A stretch of 64,000 bases of DNA from Tetranychus cinnabarinus (Eukaryota > Arthropoda > Arachnida > Trombidiformes > Tetranychidae). Position numbers and translations under genes: made by a program. Every line of letters starts with the position of its first letter. The first letter of the stretch is position 1. Location of the stretch: the NCBI GenBank assembly GCA_022266195.1, contig WHVY01000002.1, positions 1,937,001 through 2,001,000 on the forward strand, given 5' to 3'. Shown here piece by piece: positions 22,184 through 33,361 of the stretch. The notes under the pieces were generated by a model that was not told the origin of the DNA, ran no database searches, and was given only the letters and a program-made list of their open reading frames with translations.

Positions 22184-22934
22184 TTAACCTCGATGGGGTA
22201 AATAAGGACGCCAACGTTGGCGGCCAACCAAAGTACAGAATCCATGACAATATTGTTGTATATTGAAATTAAACAGCAGTTTCATCCATTCATCCCCATT
22301 TCCAGCATATCTTACAACAGGAAGTACAGCTTTGATTTGCTTTTGTAATTCGGAGTTTGTGAGTATTCCTATTATCTTGTCAAAGTAAGCTCTGGTATTT
22401 GTGTGTTTACACCAGAAGTAATTACATTCATCACCATGGGAATCGTTTGAGTCGATTAGGTCAATATTGACACAAAAAAGTGGATCGTGATCATTGTCGA
22501 TACGAAAACAATAACGAAGAGTAAAGCAATCGCCATCATTCAATCCACTTCTAACAGTTTCAGATGGTTCATTACTGGCTTCAGTTCTATTGAATCAATT
22601 TCAGCAAATTATTAGCATAAAAAAATCAACAGGTCAATTTAGATAAAGCAGAAATATTTACCTTCACAAGCGATTTGCATTTTCCAGGAGAAAAAGTAAA
22701 TCTCTTGGGTCCATGAAGCTGTTATTTATATATGCTATTGGAATTCCGGTGTAGTCCGCAAGCTATAAATGTCTTGATTATTAATGAACAACTGAATAAT
22801 CATTTAATTAATCTTACCTGTTGAAATATTTGTTGATTGTATTCACAGGTTTCATCTTCCCAGTCAATAACAATGTCATGATAATCTTCACCACTCAACT
22901 TAACTTTTATTGTTGTTTTATTATTTTCACTCAT
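22184..22934 (-). pseudogene. Ubl-like small protein, copy 8 (nonsense codon in exon 2)
   Basis: Exons 22818-22934, 22662-22762 and 22184-22586 have normal lengths and splice sites. Exon 3 is open (NDHDPLFCVNIDLIDS, TRAYFDKIIGILTN, RWRPYLPHRG). The last full codon of exon 2, TGG in most copies (or TTG), is TGA here (CGCTTGTGAAG). With the usual splicing this ends the protein after about 71 residues, so only the Ubl-like part without its last strand would be made. Probably a recent pseudogene; a short product cannot be excluded. Confidence 0.72.
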
Positions 22935-23205
22935 TTTTGATTAAACTTCAATCAATTTTTAGACACATGTGTGAAGATGAAATTCATTAACAATGGCAAA
23001 GGCTATGAGAAGATATTGTGTTCAAGACTAACACTCTGTCAGAAAATGTCTGAACTTACAAAAACGTGGTCAAAGCCAACCCTTTTTTGGGTCACTGTAT
23101 CACTAAAAAGGTTAAGAAAAATGTTGACTCAAAAACAGTTTTGGGTTGCTTTGACCAATAATAGATCCTTTGCCAAAACAACTAAAGCAAATTGCAAATT
23201 TGAGC

Positions 23206-23221
23206 TGGCTTGACATGACCT
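23206..23221. promoter_or_regulatory. DR4-like half-site pair upstream of copy 8
   Basis: TGGCTTGACATGACCT: direct repeat of TGACCT-type half-sites with a four-base spacer, 272 bp upstream of the copy 8 ATG, inside a block almost identical to the one upstream of copy 9. Confidence 0.35.
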
Positions 23222-23402
23222 GAGCAGATTCGATACAAAATTTTACCAAAAAATATTATTCAGTCTTGATCTAATTTTGTTATCATCTGCTCTTTATTTC
23301 AATAGACTTTTGAAATAACACAATTTGCTTTCCAAAAAGTAATCTTCATAATACAAGTTTTATCACAATTAGGTAAACTGATAACGTGTGTATTGATATT
23401 CA

Positions 23403-24171
23403 TTAACCACGATGACGTGAATAAGGAAAATAGCCTCGATGATAACCCAACACAGTACAACTTCCATAAAGAAAGTGTTTTATATTGTAATTGTCCAGCA
23501 GTTTCCTAAATTCATCGCTATTTGTAGAAAATTGGACAGGAAGTTGAGCTTTGATTTTCTTTTGTAACTCCAAGTTTGTAACTATTCCTATCTTCTTGTC
23601 CAAGTAAGCTCTGGTATTTCTGTGTTGACACCAGAATATATTACATCCATTACCATGGGAATCGTTTGAGTCAATTAGGTCAACATTCAAATCGAAAAGA
23701 TGATCGTGATTTCTTAGGACACGCGTATAAAAACGAAGAGTAAAGCAATCGCCATCATTTAATCTACTTCTAACAGATTCCTTTGAATCATTCCTGATTG
23801 TAGATCTGTTGTACAAATTATTAGCATAAAATAATTAACAAATAAATTTAAATAAGGCAGAAACATTTACCTCCACAAGCGATTTGTATTTACCAGCCAA
23901 AATGAATGAGCTAATTCTCCTTTCTTAATCCAGCTACAACTTAAGTATAAAATTGGTATTCCGGTGTATGATGAGAGCTATAAATGTTTTGCTTATTAAT
24001 AGACAGCAGTATAAGCATAGAATAATAGAAGAGTAACTATTTAGTTAACCTCACCTGTTGATATATTTGTTGATGGTATTCACAGGTTTCATCCGTCCAG
24101 TCAATAACAATGTCATGATAATCTTCACCACTCAACTTAACTTTTATAGTTATTTTATTGTTTTCACTCAT
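23403..24171 (-). CDS. Ubl-like small protein, copy 9 (208 aa, intact)
   Basis: Exons 24055-24171, 23871-23977 (107 bp) and 23403-23805, phases consistent. Exon 2 reads YTGIPILYLSCSWIKKGE. Exon 3 has LNDGDCFTLRFYTRVLRN, HLFDLNVDLIDS, CNIFWCQHRNTRAYLDKKIG and a diverged end GYFPYSRHRG. Its middle resembles copies 6 and 11 (LVTNLELQKKIKAQLPVQF type) while its ends resemble copies 1 and 8, suggesting past gene conversion. Upstream blocks carry a clean DR4-like pair at 24441-24456. Function unknown. Confidence 0.74.
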
Positions 24172-24440
24172 TTTGATTGAAACTATTTTGATAGTTAGGA
24201 AACTGTGTCTGATGAGATTTATTTAAAATGGTAAAGACTATGAGAAAATATTGTGTTCAAGATGAATACTTGGTAAGAAAATGTCTGAACTTACAAAAAC
24301 GTGGTCAAAGCCAACCCTTTTTTGGGTCACTGTATCACTAAAAAGGTTAACAAAAATGTTGACTCAAAAACAGTTTTGGGTTGCTTTGACCAATAATAGA
24401 TCCTTTGCCAAAACAACTAAAGCAAATTGCAAATTTGAGC

Positions 24441-24456
24441 TGGCCTGACATGACCT
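24441..24456. promoter_or_regulatory. DR4-like half-site pair upstream of copy 9
   Basis: TGGCCTGACATGACCT, one of the best matches in the family to a TGACCT direct repeat with spacing four. It lies 270 bp upstream of the copy 9 ATG. The flanking GAGC..GAGCAGATTCGATAC is also conserved between copies. Confidence 0.38.
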
Positions 24457-24565
24457 GAGCAGATTCGATACAAAATTTTACCAAAAATATTATTCAGTCT
24501 TGATCTAATTTACGTTATCGTCTGACCTGCTCGTTATTTCAATAGACTTTCAATGAGATGTTCAC

Positions 24566-24776
24566 AAGAGATGTTTCTTCATCAACAAACTTTATCCATT
24601 GAGGTTTAGTCCATTTAATTTTAAACGCTATAAATATAAAGATATAAGACATTAGAGATAAGACTCTCTATTACTTTCATGAAGACTTACCATATTCTTG
24701 GATGTTGCTTTCTTGGAGGTTTGGAGATCCATTACGTATTGTAATTGTTACCAAAACTCCAATTGTTATTACAGGC
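24566..24776 (-). pseudogene. DM9 gene fragment across the intron 1 junction
   Basis: Contains the start of exon 2, a complete intron and the 3' half of exon 1 (including the ITIRNGSPNLQESNIQEY coding region) of a DM9 gene, cut at both ends. The left end follows upstream sequence of Ubl-like copy 9; the right end stops at TATTACAG. Confidence 0.75.
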
Positions 24777-25089
24777 GAATCTCGAATCTACAGGCTAATC
24801 ATTATTACTCGAACCTAGCGATTTAGTAATTTTTATGGACTACCAACAATTTTTATGGACTAATAATAAGCTTAATCTTGCTAGCTCTTCAGGTGCAGTC
24901 TGTTTAACTGAAAATTGCCCTTGATCTGTTTTACAGAAAAGGAAAACTTTTATTTCTCAAAATAAGTGCAAATTACACCGAAAAAAATTGTATACAAATG
25001 ATGAATGATAGTGAAACACCAAAAAGTAATCTTTAGAATAAAAGATCGATCTCAATTAGGTAAACTGATAAGGTGTTTATTCACATTTA
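24777..25089. other. Unassigned AT-rich spacer
   Basis: I see no gene and no clear repeat match before the conserved 3' flank of copy 10 (from about 25020, AAAAGTAATCTTTAGAATAA). Confidence 0.4.
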
Positions 25090-25860
25090 TTAACCTCGAT
25101 GCGGTAAATAAGGACGAAAATCTCGTGGAACCGGGCTCGCAATACAGTATCCATGTAAATATTGTTTTATATTGTAATTGGCCAGCAGTTTATTCCAGTC
25201 ATTCCAGCATTCATCCCTATTTCCTGAAAATCTTTTAACAGGAAAGACAGCTTTGATTTTCTTTTGTAACTCGGAGTTTGTAAGTATTCCTATTATCTTA
25301 TCAAAGTAAACTCTGGTACTTTGATGTTGACACCAGAGTAAATTACATTCATTACCATGGGAATAGTTTGAGTCAATTAGGTCAACACGCACATCAAAAA
25401 GATGATCGTATCCAAACGAATAAACGTTCCGCGTAACAAAACAAAGAGTAAAGCAATCGCCATAATTAAATCTACTTCTCACAGTTTCCACTGCTTCATT
25501 CTTGGCAGGCGTGCTGGATTTTAAGCAAATAATTGGGATGAAAAGTCAACAAATAAATTTAAATAAAGCGGTTTACCTCAGTAAGCGATTTGTATTTTGT
25601 AGCCAAAAATATGATTCTCCTGTTCGTAGCAAGCTGTAACTTATAAATGAAATTGGTATTCCGGTGTAGGCTGCGAGCTGTAAATGTTTTGAATGTTGTT
25701 AAACAGCAGCATAATCATAGAATAATCTTTTATTTAATCTTACCTGTTGGAATATTTGTTGGTGGTATTCACAGGTTTCATCCGTCCAGTCAATAACAAT
25801 GTCATGATAATCTTCATCACTCAACTTAACTTTTATTGTTGTTTTATTGTTTTCACTCAT
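25090..25860 (-). CDS. Ubl-like small protein, copy 10 (213 aa, intact)
   Basis: Exons 25744-25860, 25577-25677 and 25090-25513; the longest member. Exon 2 reads YTGIPISFISYSLLRTGE. Exon 3 starts after acceptor TCCAG at 25514 and has FNYGDCFTLCFVTRN, HLFDVRVDLIDS, CNLLWCQH, TRVYFDKIIGILTN, a six-residue expansion around NRDECWNDWNKLL, and the end DFRPYLPHRG. The usual NDGDC is NYGDC. DR4-like half-sites (CGACCT gatg TGACGA) lie at 26123-26138. Function unknown. Confidence 0.74.
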
Positions 25861-26237
25861 TTTAGATGAAACTTTATTGATAGTTAGACAAATATGTAAA
25901 GATGAAACTTATTTAAATGGTAGAGACTATGAGAAAATATTGTGTTCAAGATGAATCCTCGGAAAATATATGACAAAAACGTGGTCAGGCCAACTCTTTT
26001 TTGGTCCACTATTCACTTGCAATGTTAGAATTTTAACAAAAATGTCGCTCAAAACAAGTTTGGGTTGCTTTGATCGTTTCCAAAGCAAAGAAAGTAAATG
26101 GCTCAAAATACTCGGTTCAAGCCGACCTGATGTGACGAGACTCACATTTGATATCAAATTATACCAAAAAACAAGTTTGAATACTTGATCTTATTGGTCA
26201 AATCTTTTTTTATCTTCAGTCTTACTAAGTTGCTATT

Positions 26238-27180
26238 AGTTGATATTTACACGACAAACATAAATTGGTTCAGAGTCAATATTAGTACCATATGGTACTA
26301 ATACTTTTATAACAAATTTAGCGTTTTCTAACCAAAAAACTATTGACTCATGAAAAAGAACTTTAAGAACATGAATTTACATGATGATTAATGTAATCAT
26401 GACACTTGACTTACTGGATTCTTGATTAAATTGTTCTCTTGAATCACAGACCAAAGATGAATAACTGTTTGTCCAGATCACTGTTCTTTTCCTATGTTCG
26501 TGTTAACAGCTTCCCTTTATTATTCAAGAGTAAAATCATGGGTTATTGATCATGATGATTTCATGAATGTGATGAAAATATGTAATTCAACTTACCTTGA
26601 GGTCAAGAATAAAGGAAAAGGGCCAAAATACAAGGTTCGATTCCAACCAAGAAAACTTGTTCACTAGCTTTTTGTGTCTATCAAGTCAAATTTCAAAAAA
26701 TCAAAAAAAAGAAACATGAAAATGAAATTCTGTATAGACAGATCATCGAATTTAACACGAAAACTTACCTTTCTTGAGTAAAACACGTTAAAATTGAATT
26801 AAAAGTTGAATAAAAACACGTTCAAAGAAAACAACTTGTTTCTTGCTTACAATGTAAATAACTCTAAACGAAACTCGCGTCAAAAACATTCTTTTTTAAG
26901 GGGGCGTTAATAAATTACGCGAGATTCATGAAAATATTTTTAAACGTGTTTTTTTACGCGAAATCATGATTACATTGCTGAATATGTTATCACGAGTAAA
27001 TGCGCTGGTCTAATTTTCATTACGCCAATACATGAAAAAAAATTGCATTTAATTTTCAGATTTTTGCCAACGAGTGGCTACACTATTGAACGCGCATAGA
27101 TTTTGGTTTGCTGGGATTGAAAGCATGTAAAAGAGATTTATCTTCATAAATAAACTGATTTTATTTTAAACGCTGTAAAT
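26238..27180 (-). pseudogene. DM9 exon 2 fragment split by an 820-bp insertion
   Basis: 26238-26290 (EPIYVC region) and 27117-27180 (start of exon 2) are adjacent parts of the DM9 exon, as shown by the continuous version at 20205-20260. The DNA between, about 26291-27116, has no match in the window. It contains several CG-rich words (ACGCGAG, CACGTTAAAA, GGGGGCGTT) unlike its surroundings, but no open reading frame of note. Confidence 0.65.
26281..26302. repeat. 22-bp perfect palindrome at the insertion border
   Basis: The half ATTAGTACCAT is followed immediately by its exact reverse complement. The left half is native DM9 sequence; the right half is the first DNA of the insertion. Confidence 0.85.
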
Positions 27181-27435
27181 ATTAAGAAACGAATATGGAT
27201 AAGATTCATAAGATCATTAAAACAATTCTAAATCAGATAAAACTCCAAAGTCTGATTGGAACATTTTATCAATTCACAAAACAAGTGCAAGTGCATCAAG
27301 AATTATCTAGAGAAATTTCTTGAACAATTAAACTTATCGAATCTAGTGATTGAGTAGCCCGAATCAAATATCTAACATATTATTATAATTATGATTTAAA
27401 GTGTTTATTACACAAATTGAAATTGAAATTCAATT

Positions 27436-30400
27436 TCATGAAATAAAAGACAATCGTGATTTCGGAAATGGTTCAGTCGAATCACCATTTTCCTCTTCAT
27501 CTGAATCATCTTCATTTAGGTTTATCTCTAGCTCTTTCAGCATATTTGGAGTTATTGCCATGCTGTATCGTTGTTTGAGTACTTCTGTTTGTTGTCTCGT
27601 TTTCCGTTGAAAAAATCCAACCTGTTGCAAGTAAGTAATTCATGAAATTTTTGCATTAAATGGTTGAAATTGAAAACTATTAAACATGGATTTGAAAATA
27701 GTTACCTTGACTAGAGCAATAATTATTAAAAGAAACAAAAATAAACCAGCAAATGAGCATCCTGCAATAATCCAAAAAGAAGCAGCTTCTTTGTAAGGCA
27801 ATTGATTCAATTGAACTGCAGACAGGGCTGATTGTGACCATTTCCCATTTCCAGTGACCATTGAATCCAGAAAAGCCGTTTTTGCTTCAGCTGTGTAATT
27901 GAATACACCAATATGGGATCCAAAAGATTTCTGTAATTTCTGCAAGTTTACCACAACAATCAGTCTAATATTAACTGATTTTGATCCTGGCCCGAAACTA
28001 CCAAGTCGACATTCAATATCTTTACAATTAGTAGTTGAACAATCCTGAAAAATAATAATATTATATTAAAAAAGCATTAGAGAATGGTTTACATTATGTG
28101 AACTGATTATTAAGTAAAATCTTTTGACCGATAGGATCATATTTTCGATCTATCAATCTAATCTATTTTATACTAGGTGATGACCAGATAACATAGCAAA
28201 ACTCACCAATTTAGTTACAGGATCTGTGGACAAATTAATGCTTTCATTGATTGATCGTTTCTCTCTTGAAATCGAAATTTCCTCGCTTGATCGGAGAGCT
28301 TCTGACATTTCCATTCCATTGGATGAATCCTCAACTGGCATCTGTTCTAAGCCTGATTTGCTCAATTCACATGTGATTGTTGTTGAATCTAAAGACTAAT
28401 TGTAAGAGAGTACAAAGTATTGATTATTTAAAATGTGGACATTAAGGATACAAATCATAACAAACCTCGATTTTGGGTTTAAAAATGAAATGAGGTTCAT
28501 TTGGCAATGAAGCTGGTAAATGAAAAACAACAACTGGACTCCGAATTGAACTATAATCAGTCTTGAAAATTGTGAAAATCAAAACAAATCGTTCATAATG
28601 TTTTGACCGAGTGTCTGGATGGTCGAAAAATACAGGCATACTTTCATGTCTAAATGAAAAAAGTAGAAAATTGATTAATCTTGGTTAAACTAGATATCAG
28701 TCGACTTAACGTACCCAATAATGTCCAAATGAGCAAATCTTTCAACTCCAATAGTCAACGAGCTTTTAATCGGTTCACCTCCTGCATAATCACTTTTGGT
28801 AGTGAAGACAGAAAAAAAATTGATCTTTGAATGTTCAATAAGAGACGATCTTAAATCGAACAGAATTTGTAATTCTTTTGAACCAGGGCCAAGAGGATTA
28901 CCAACATCCAGATTCAGGGTTAAACTCGTATCATTGGTTTCATAAAATGTGATGCTTTCAAAAGATGTTTTTAAAGGTGGTTCAACAGTCAATGTTATCT
29001 TGGCTGCATGAGCATTTTCACCAGCATTGTTAAGAGCAATAATCAGATAAACAGAACTGTGAAAACCTTCAATAAGTGATCCAAGTTTGCTTGTTTTGTT
29101 GGCCAAAAATAAAGACATGGTTACATCAGAAACACAAACTCCATCATCTCCACAGCCAGTTTCAAAAGGTATTGTCTCGGATATTGTTGAGGTGTCGATC
29201 AAGTGTGGACAGTTAGAGCAGAACTGGGGTAATCTGTTCAATAATTGGTAATTTAGTGTAAACTCTAGTGGAGTTAATTTATCCCGAATATCTTTCTGTA
29301 TTTTGAGTAAATAAAAATTATTTTAGTACGAAGCTTAATCATAAAATGGCAAATCGAAGTTAACTTACTTTAATCATGACTTGAATCGGTTTCTCACAAA
29401 ACCTTTTATCACTTTCGATCAACGTTTCTTTACGGAATGATTTCAGCTTTTCATTATTAACGATAAATTGTCCTCTTGACATTGATCCATCAGATCCTAA
29501 TAATGTATCAATATCAATTTTAACTTCGACCGTATGTAGACCATTAAGATATTGTCCTCTCAGAATCATACAATAAGTAATATTGAAACATGGAAGGTTC
29601 TGTTTATATCTACAGCTTTCATCCACTGAGACAGTATCGGGTTGTAAGGAAACCTTTAGAGCTCCAATCGGTTGTGACCTGATTGGATGAAAAATAGAAT
29701 GAGATTAAATTTTGATATAAACACATATTTTACGAACCTTAAAACGATTGCTTTATCAGAAAAAGGAGCCCCAATCACCAAATCTGGATATTTGTTGCCA
29801 TCAATATCAACACCAGCTGCTATACTGAATCCAAATCCTTTTAAATTGTACGAAGGAAAATCGGAACAAGATATTTTCTAGAGAAACAATAAAATTTGAT
29901 GATCATTTTGTTAATTCAATTATTCAAATTACTTACCTGTGAATATAATCCAGAAAGGCCGACTTTGCTTCCATGATAGATGTAAATCGATCCGCAGTCA
30001 TCATCTTCATAAGGAGCTCCAATTACAATATCTTGAATGAAATCATAGAATTGCATAAAATAATTAATTATCTTGCAGAAGATTGAACATTATAGTATCT
30101 TTGATACCTTTATATCCATCAAAGTTAATGTCACCAAGTTCAGCTAAAGTTGATCCAAATCTGGATTTAGGTGTTCGATCTCCATATAAAAAAGTTGGGT
30201 TAAGAAAATGCTAAAAACAAAAATGAAAACAGTTTAAAATGATTCTTAGATTTGCATAGGATACTAACCACATCGTTACTTTGATAAATGTAAACTCTTC
30301 CAATGTCACCTCTTCGTGAAATATCAGGAGAGTATAGAGGGGCACCAACAATCAAATCATCCATCAAATCACCATTAATATCAGCAATCAATATAGAGTA

Positions 30401-31620
30401 GCCAAAGTATTCGCCAATTTCTTGTCCTCTTAAAACTTGATATCCATAAATGCTTGTAAGTTGTTCGGAAGCAAGTAAAGTTTCAACACGAAAATAATAA
30501 ACCTAAAAAGCATAATTAAAGGTTTTTTTCTGTTCCAGCAGTTAAGATTGAATTTATTTACCGCTCCTGTATCACCTTCCCTTGGCGCACTACTTGCAAT
30601 GTAAATATGACGGCTTTGAAATAAACGGCCAGAAGCGATTGCATAACCAAAATAAGAGTCAGATGATGCTTGAGCAAGGGGTAAATGACGAATCAAGGGG
30701 AAAGAGTAGGAACTTCCAGGTGTATATAAGACAATTGCTCCTCTCCATGTATAAAATCCAGGTGCTCCAATGACCAATAGACCATTTTCCTAATTGAAAT
30801 AGATGATTCAGTTAGTAACGATTCAAAAGGGTAAAGAGTGACTTACTTTAATAAAAAGACTCGAGAATCCAAAAATTGAATGTGAATAGTGATATTCCTT
30901 ACCCACAGTTTGAGAACCTATCAACAGATAATTTGAAACATTTCATTGATCTATTGTAATATAGATTAATATTTGACTTACTTCTACTCTTGAATGGTTC
31001 AATCATTTGATCATATTTTGAGTTTCCATTTGGTTTAATAAAATTACAGGCTCCATTTGGATAGTAAGATGTTTCAGCTTGATATTCATTAATCCGAAGG
31101 AAGGAACAAGCAATAACCTTATTTGATGCAGCTGATGATCCAAATTTGGTTGCTATTGAAGAACCAAGTAGCATGTTTTCAATTGTATCCACATTATCCT
31201 CTGAATAAAGAATCGTCATTTGTTAATCACTACAGTTTGATTAGATAGTTTTAAAAACATACTTGCAGGATCCATTATCTGGTTACATTGTGAAGTTGAA
31301 TTGTTTAATGGGCAGTCAAAAACGGCTCCAGTCCTTATTGATGGATATTTGAGGGAAAATTGTTTCGGAGCTCCGATGAAAAATCTACTTAAGTTAATGA
31401 TTAAAATTAGATTTAAAAATTATTCTGTTTAATTTGTACAGTAAACTCACCTTACTTGCCTATTTTGATAAAAAGCTAGGGACGCACCGAAATCGTTGCC
31501 ACTGGCTGATGACTTCAAAAGTATTGGAAATTTGGTATCGATATTTGAAGAATAAGTTAATGACCAGATAAATGAAAACAAAAAAAGATTTAGTAACAAT
31601 TCTGGAATTAAAAAGATCAT
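27436..31620 (-). CDS. Integrin alpha subunit, 15 coding exons, about 1057 aa
   Basis: Cell-surface adhesion receptor chain that pairs with a beta subunit. Coding exons: 31451-31620, 31263-31387, 30982-31200, 30847-30917, 30562-30789, 30269-30502, 30108-30210, 29937-30031, 29738-29877, 29369-29678, 28715-29295, 28466-28649, 28207-28395, 27706-28044, 27436-27621; the sum is 3174 bp and every phase joins. Signal peptide at residues 1-20. The FG-GAP propeller carries calcium loops DINGDLMDD (about 314), DINFDGYKD (about 375) and DIDGNKYPD (about 440). A furin-type site REKR (about 864-867) predicts cleavage into heavy and light chains. Membrane helix about 972-995 is followed by GFFQR and a short acidic tail. 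There is no inserted I domain, as in insect PS-type chains; which subfamily (laminin or RGD type) I cannot tell. Head to head with RRP8, 591 bp apart. Parts of this gene are scattered through the cluster to its left. Confidence 0.92.
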
Positions 31621-32211
31621 TTTGACGAGCTTGTTAAAAAAGGTTCCACTTAAATCATGAGAATCTTACATTATGCTCATTCGAAATTCACAATTTTTCA
31701 AAGGATGTTAACAGGAAACGGGAAGCTGACATTATTTACAGTCAAATTTGTTAAAATCGATATAAAATTGAAATTTAGACTGAAATTCACATACATTTTA
31801 AACAAATTCAGGCTTATTATAAGGATTAGATTGCAGGAATTAAAGGAATCTTCAATATATCAATAGACATGTTGATTGAAATGAAGCAAAGTTATCAGAT
31901 GTTGATTTTGTATATTACAATTCAAATTATTGCAGATACTAGTGTAATTATTCATAAACTGTCTTCATCTTGCGATTTTTTCCGTTGAATTTTGGATGAT
32001 TGTTTATACTTTAATTATAAAGTTTAATAATAAAGGTTTAATCAAAGAATAATAGCTTCACTCGACATCGATTACCATCGATAGATCGATTCAATATTTT
32101 GTTTTTCATCAACAATTTTCAACGTGACTTTATTTTTCTGTTTTTTCTCTGATTTAACTTGAAATTTATTTTGTTTTTGTGATTATTTTGTTTAATCTCG
32201 ATCTGTATGCC
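31621..32211. promoter_or_regulatory. Divergent intergenic region between integrin alpha and RRP8
   Basis: 591 bp separate the two start codons. The integrin-proximal 130-180 bp (31621-31800) are the part copied into the chimeric gene at 15008, so the likely promoter moved with it. No further elements identified; AT-rich. Confidence 0.5.
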
Positions 32212-33066
32212 ATGGAAGGAACATTCAAGCCAAAACATTGTAAAAAGCTTTTCAAATTGGTTACCAAAAAATCCAAGATTGGGAAAAGTGACAATTTGCA
32301 ACAGAAGGATGATTTTTTACCAAAACTAAAACCCAAAAACTTCAAAATCAAACCTAAACTATCACGTAGTGGAAAATTGAATGTACATTGTAAAAAGCAT
32401 TTGGAATATTCCCAGTTTAGAGCTATGAATGAATTCATTTACAGCAATAACAGTCGAAGTGGGTTCGATTACATGAAAGATGCAGACAGATTCAATAAAT
32501 ACCACGAAGCATATGAAGAAATTGTTCGTAAATGGCCTGTTAAACCTGTTGACTATATCGTGAAGAAAATCGAAGAGTTTGCTGGTCCTGATTGGGAGAA
32601 AGAATGGGTTATTGCAGATCTCGGTTGTGGTAAGAAGCCAACAATTAAGCAGAAACTTCCTAAAGCTAAAGTTCACTCATTTGATGCAGTATCTCGACAT
32701 CATGATATTATAGCATCAGATATAACCAAGGTTCCTCTGGAAGATCATTCAATTGATATAGCTGTTTATAGTTTATCCTTGATGGCCACCAATATCAAAG
32801 ATTTAATTTGTGAGGCCAATAGGCTATTGCGGAAAAAGGGTATTCTCATGATTGCTGAGGTATCATCACGGTTCGAAGATGAAAGTGTAGATAAATTTCA
32901 AGAAAAGTTGAAACAATATGGATTTGAAGTGGTAGAGAAACAATTTTTACCTCCAAATGATTTTTTTGTTTTCATTCTTGCTACCAAAAAGAAAAGCCTG
33001 AAGAAGGAAAACATTTCAGAATTACCTGCAATAACTTTAAAACCATGTTTGTACAAGCCTCGTTAA
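32212..33066 (+). CDS. RRP8: RRP8 / nucleomethylin-type rRNA methyltransferase, 284 aa
   Basis: Nucleolar SAM-dependent methyltransferase; in yeast and mammals RRP8 makes m1A in the large-subunit rRNA. Single exon. The N-terminal 65 residues are Lys-rich and low in complexity, suited to nucleolar localisation. The conserved Rrp8 domain starts at QFRAMNEFIY, with FNKYHEAYEEIVRKWPVKPV, SAM motif I IADLGCGKKP (about residues 134-143), HSFDAVSRH, ASDITKVPLED, IAVYSLSLMATN and LRKKGILMIAEVSSRF. ATG 32212 was chosen; an in-frame GTG at 32179 is not a likely start. The protein is shorter than the human one, mainly at the N-terminus. AATAAA-type signals lie near 33140. Genomic neighbours CPAP and NOP56 are also housekeeping genes. 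Confidence 0.9.
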   Translation: MEGTFKPKHCKKLFKLVTKKSKIGKSDNLQQKDDFLPKLKPKNFKIKPKLSRSGKLNVHCKKHLEYSQFRAMNEFIYSNNSRSGFDYMKDADRFNKYHEAYEEIVRKWPVKPVDYIVKKIEEFAGPDWEKEWVIADLGCGKKPTIKQKLPKAKVHSFDAVSRHHDIIASDITKVPLEDHSIDIAVYSLSLMATNIKDLICEANRLLRKKGILMIAEVSSRFEDESVDKFQEKLKQYGFEVVEKQFLPPNDFFVFILATKKKSLKKENISELPAITLKPCLYKPR

Positions 33067-33361
33067 ATTAAACTATTTTTTCTAACATTAAATTGTAAAA
33101 TGAATGTTATTATATTGAAGTCTAATAATAATTAATGGATAAATAAACTATACAATGTAAATGAATAAATATTGTTTGAAATTCAACTTTGCCGCGTTGC
33201 TTTTAACTTGACTTTGCTCGCTTCTCATTGGCTCATTTGTTTTCAATTTTTGGAGCCAATTCCAACAACTTTTTTGCTTTGGTTACCTCGGTTGCTGAGT
33301 TTATAATTGTAAACATAATTTTGCTTCATCTGTTAATCATTAGTAAAGATTTGTCATTTAA

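Noticed and set aside
32179..32211. Upstream GTG start for RRP8 adding 11 residues
   Set aside because: Animal genes start with ATG; the first ATG at 32212 begins a normal basic N-terminus.
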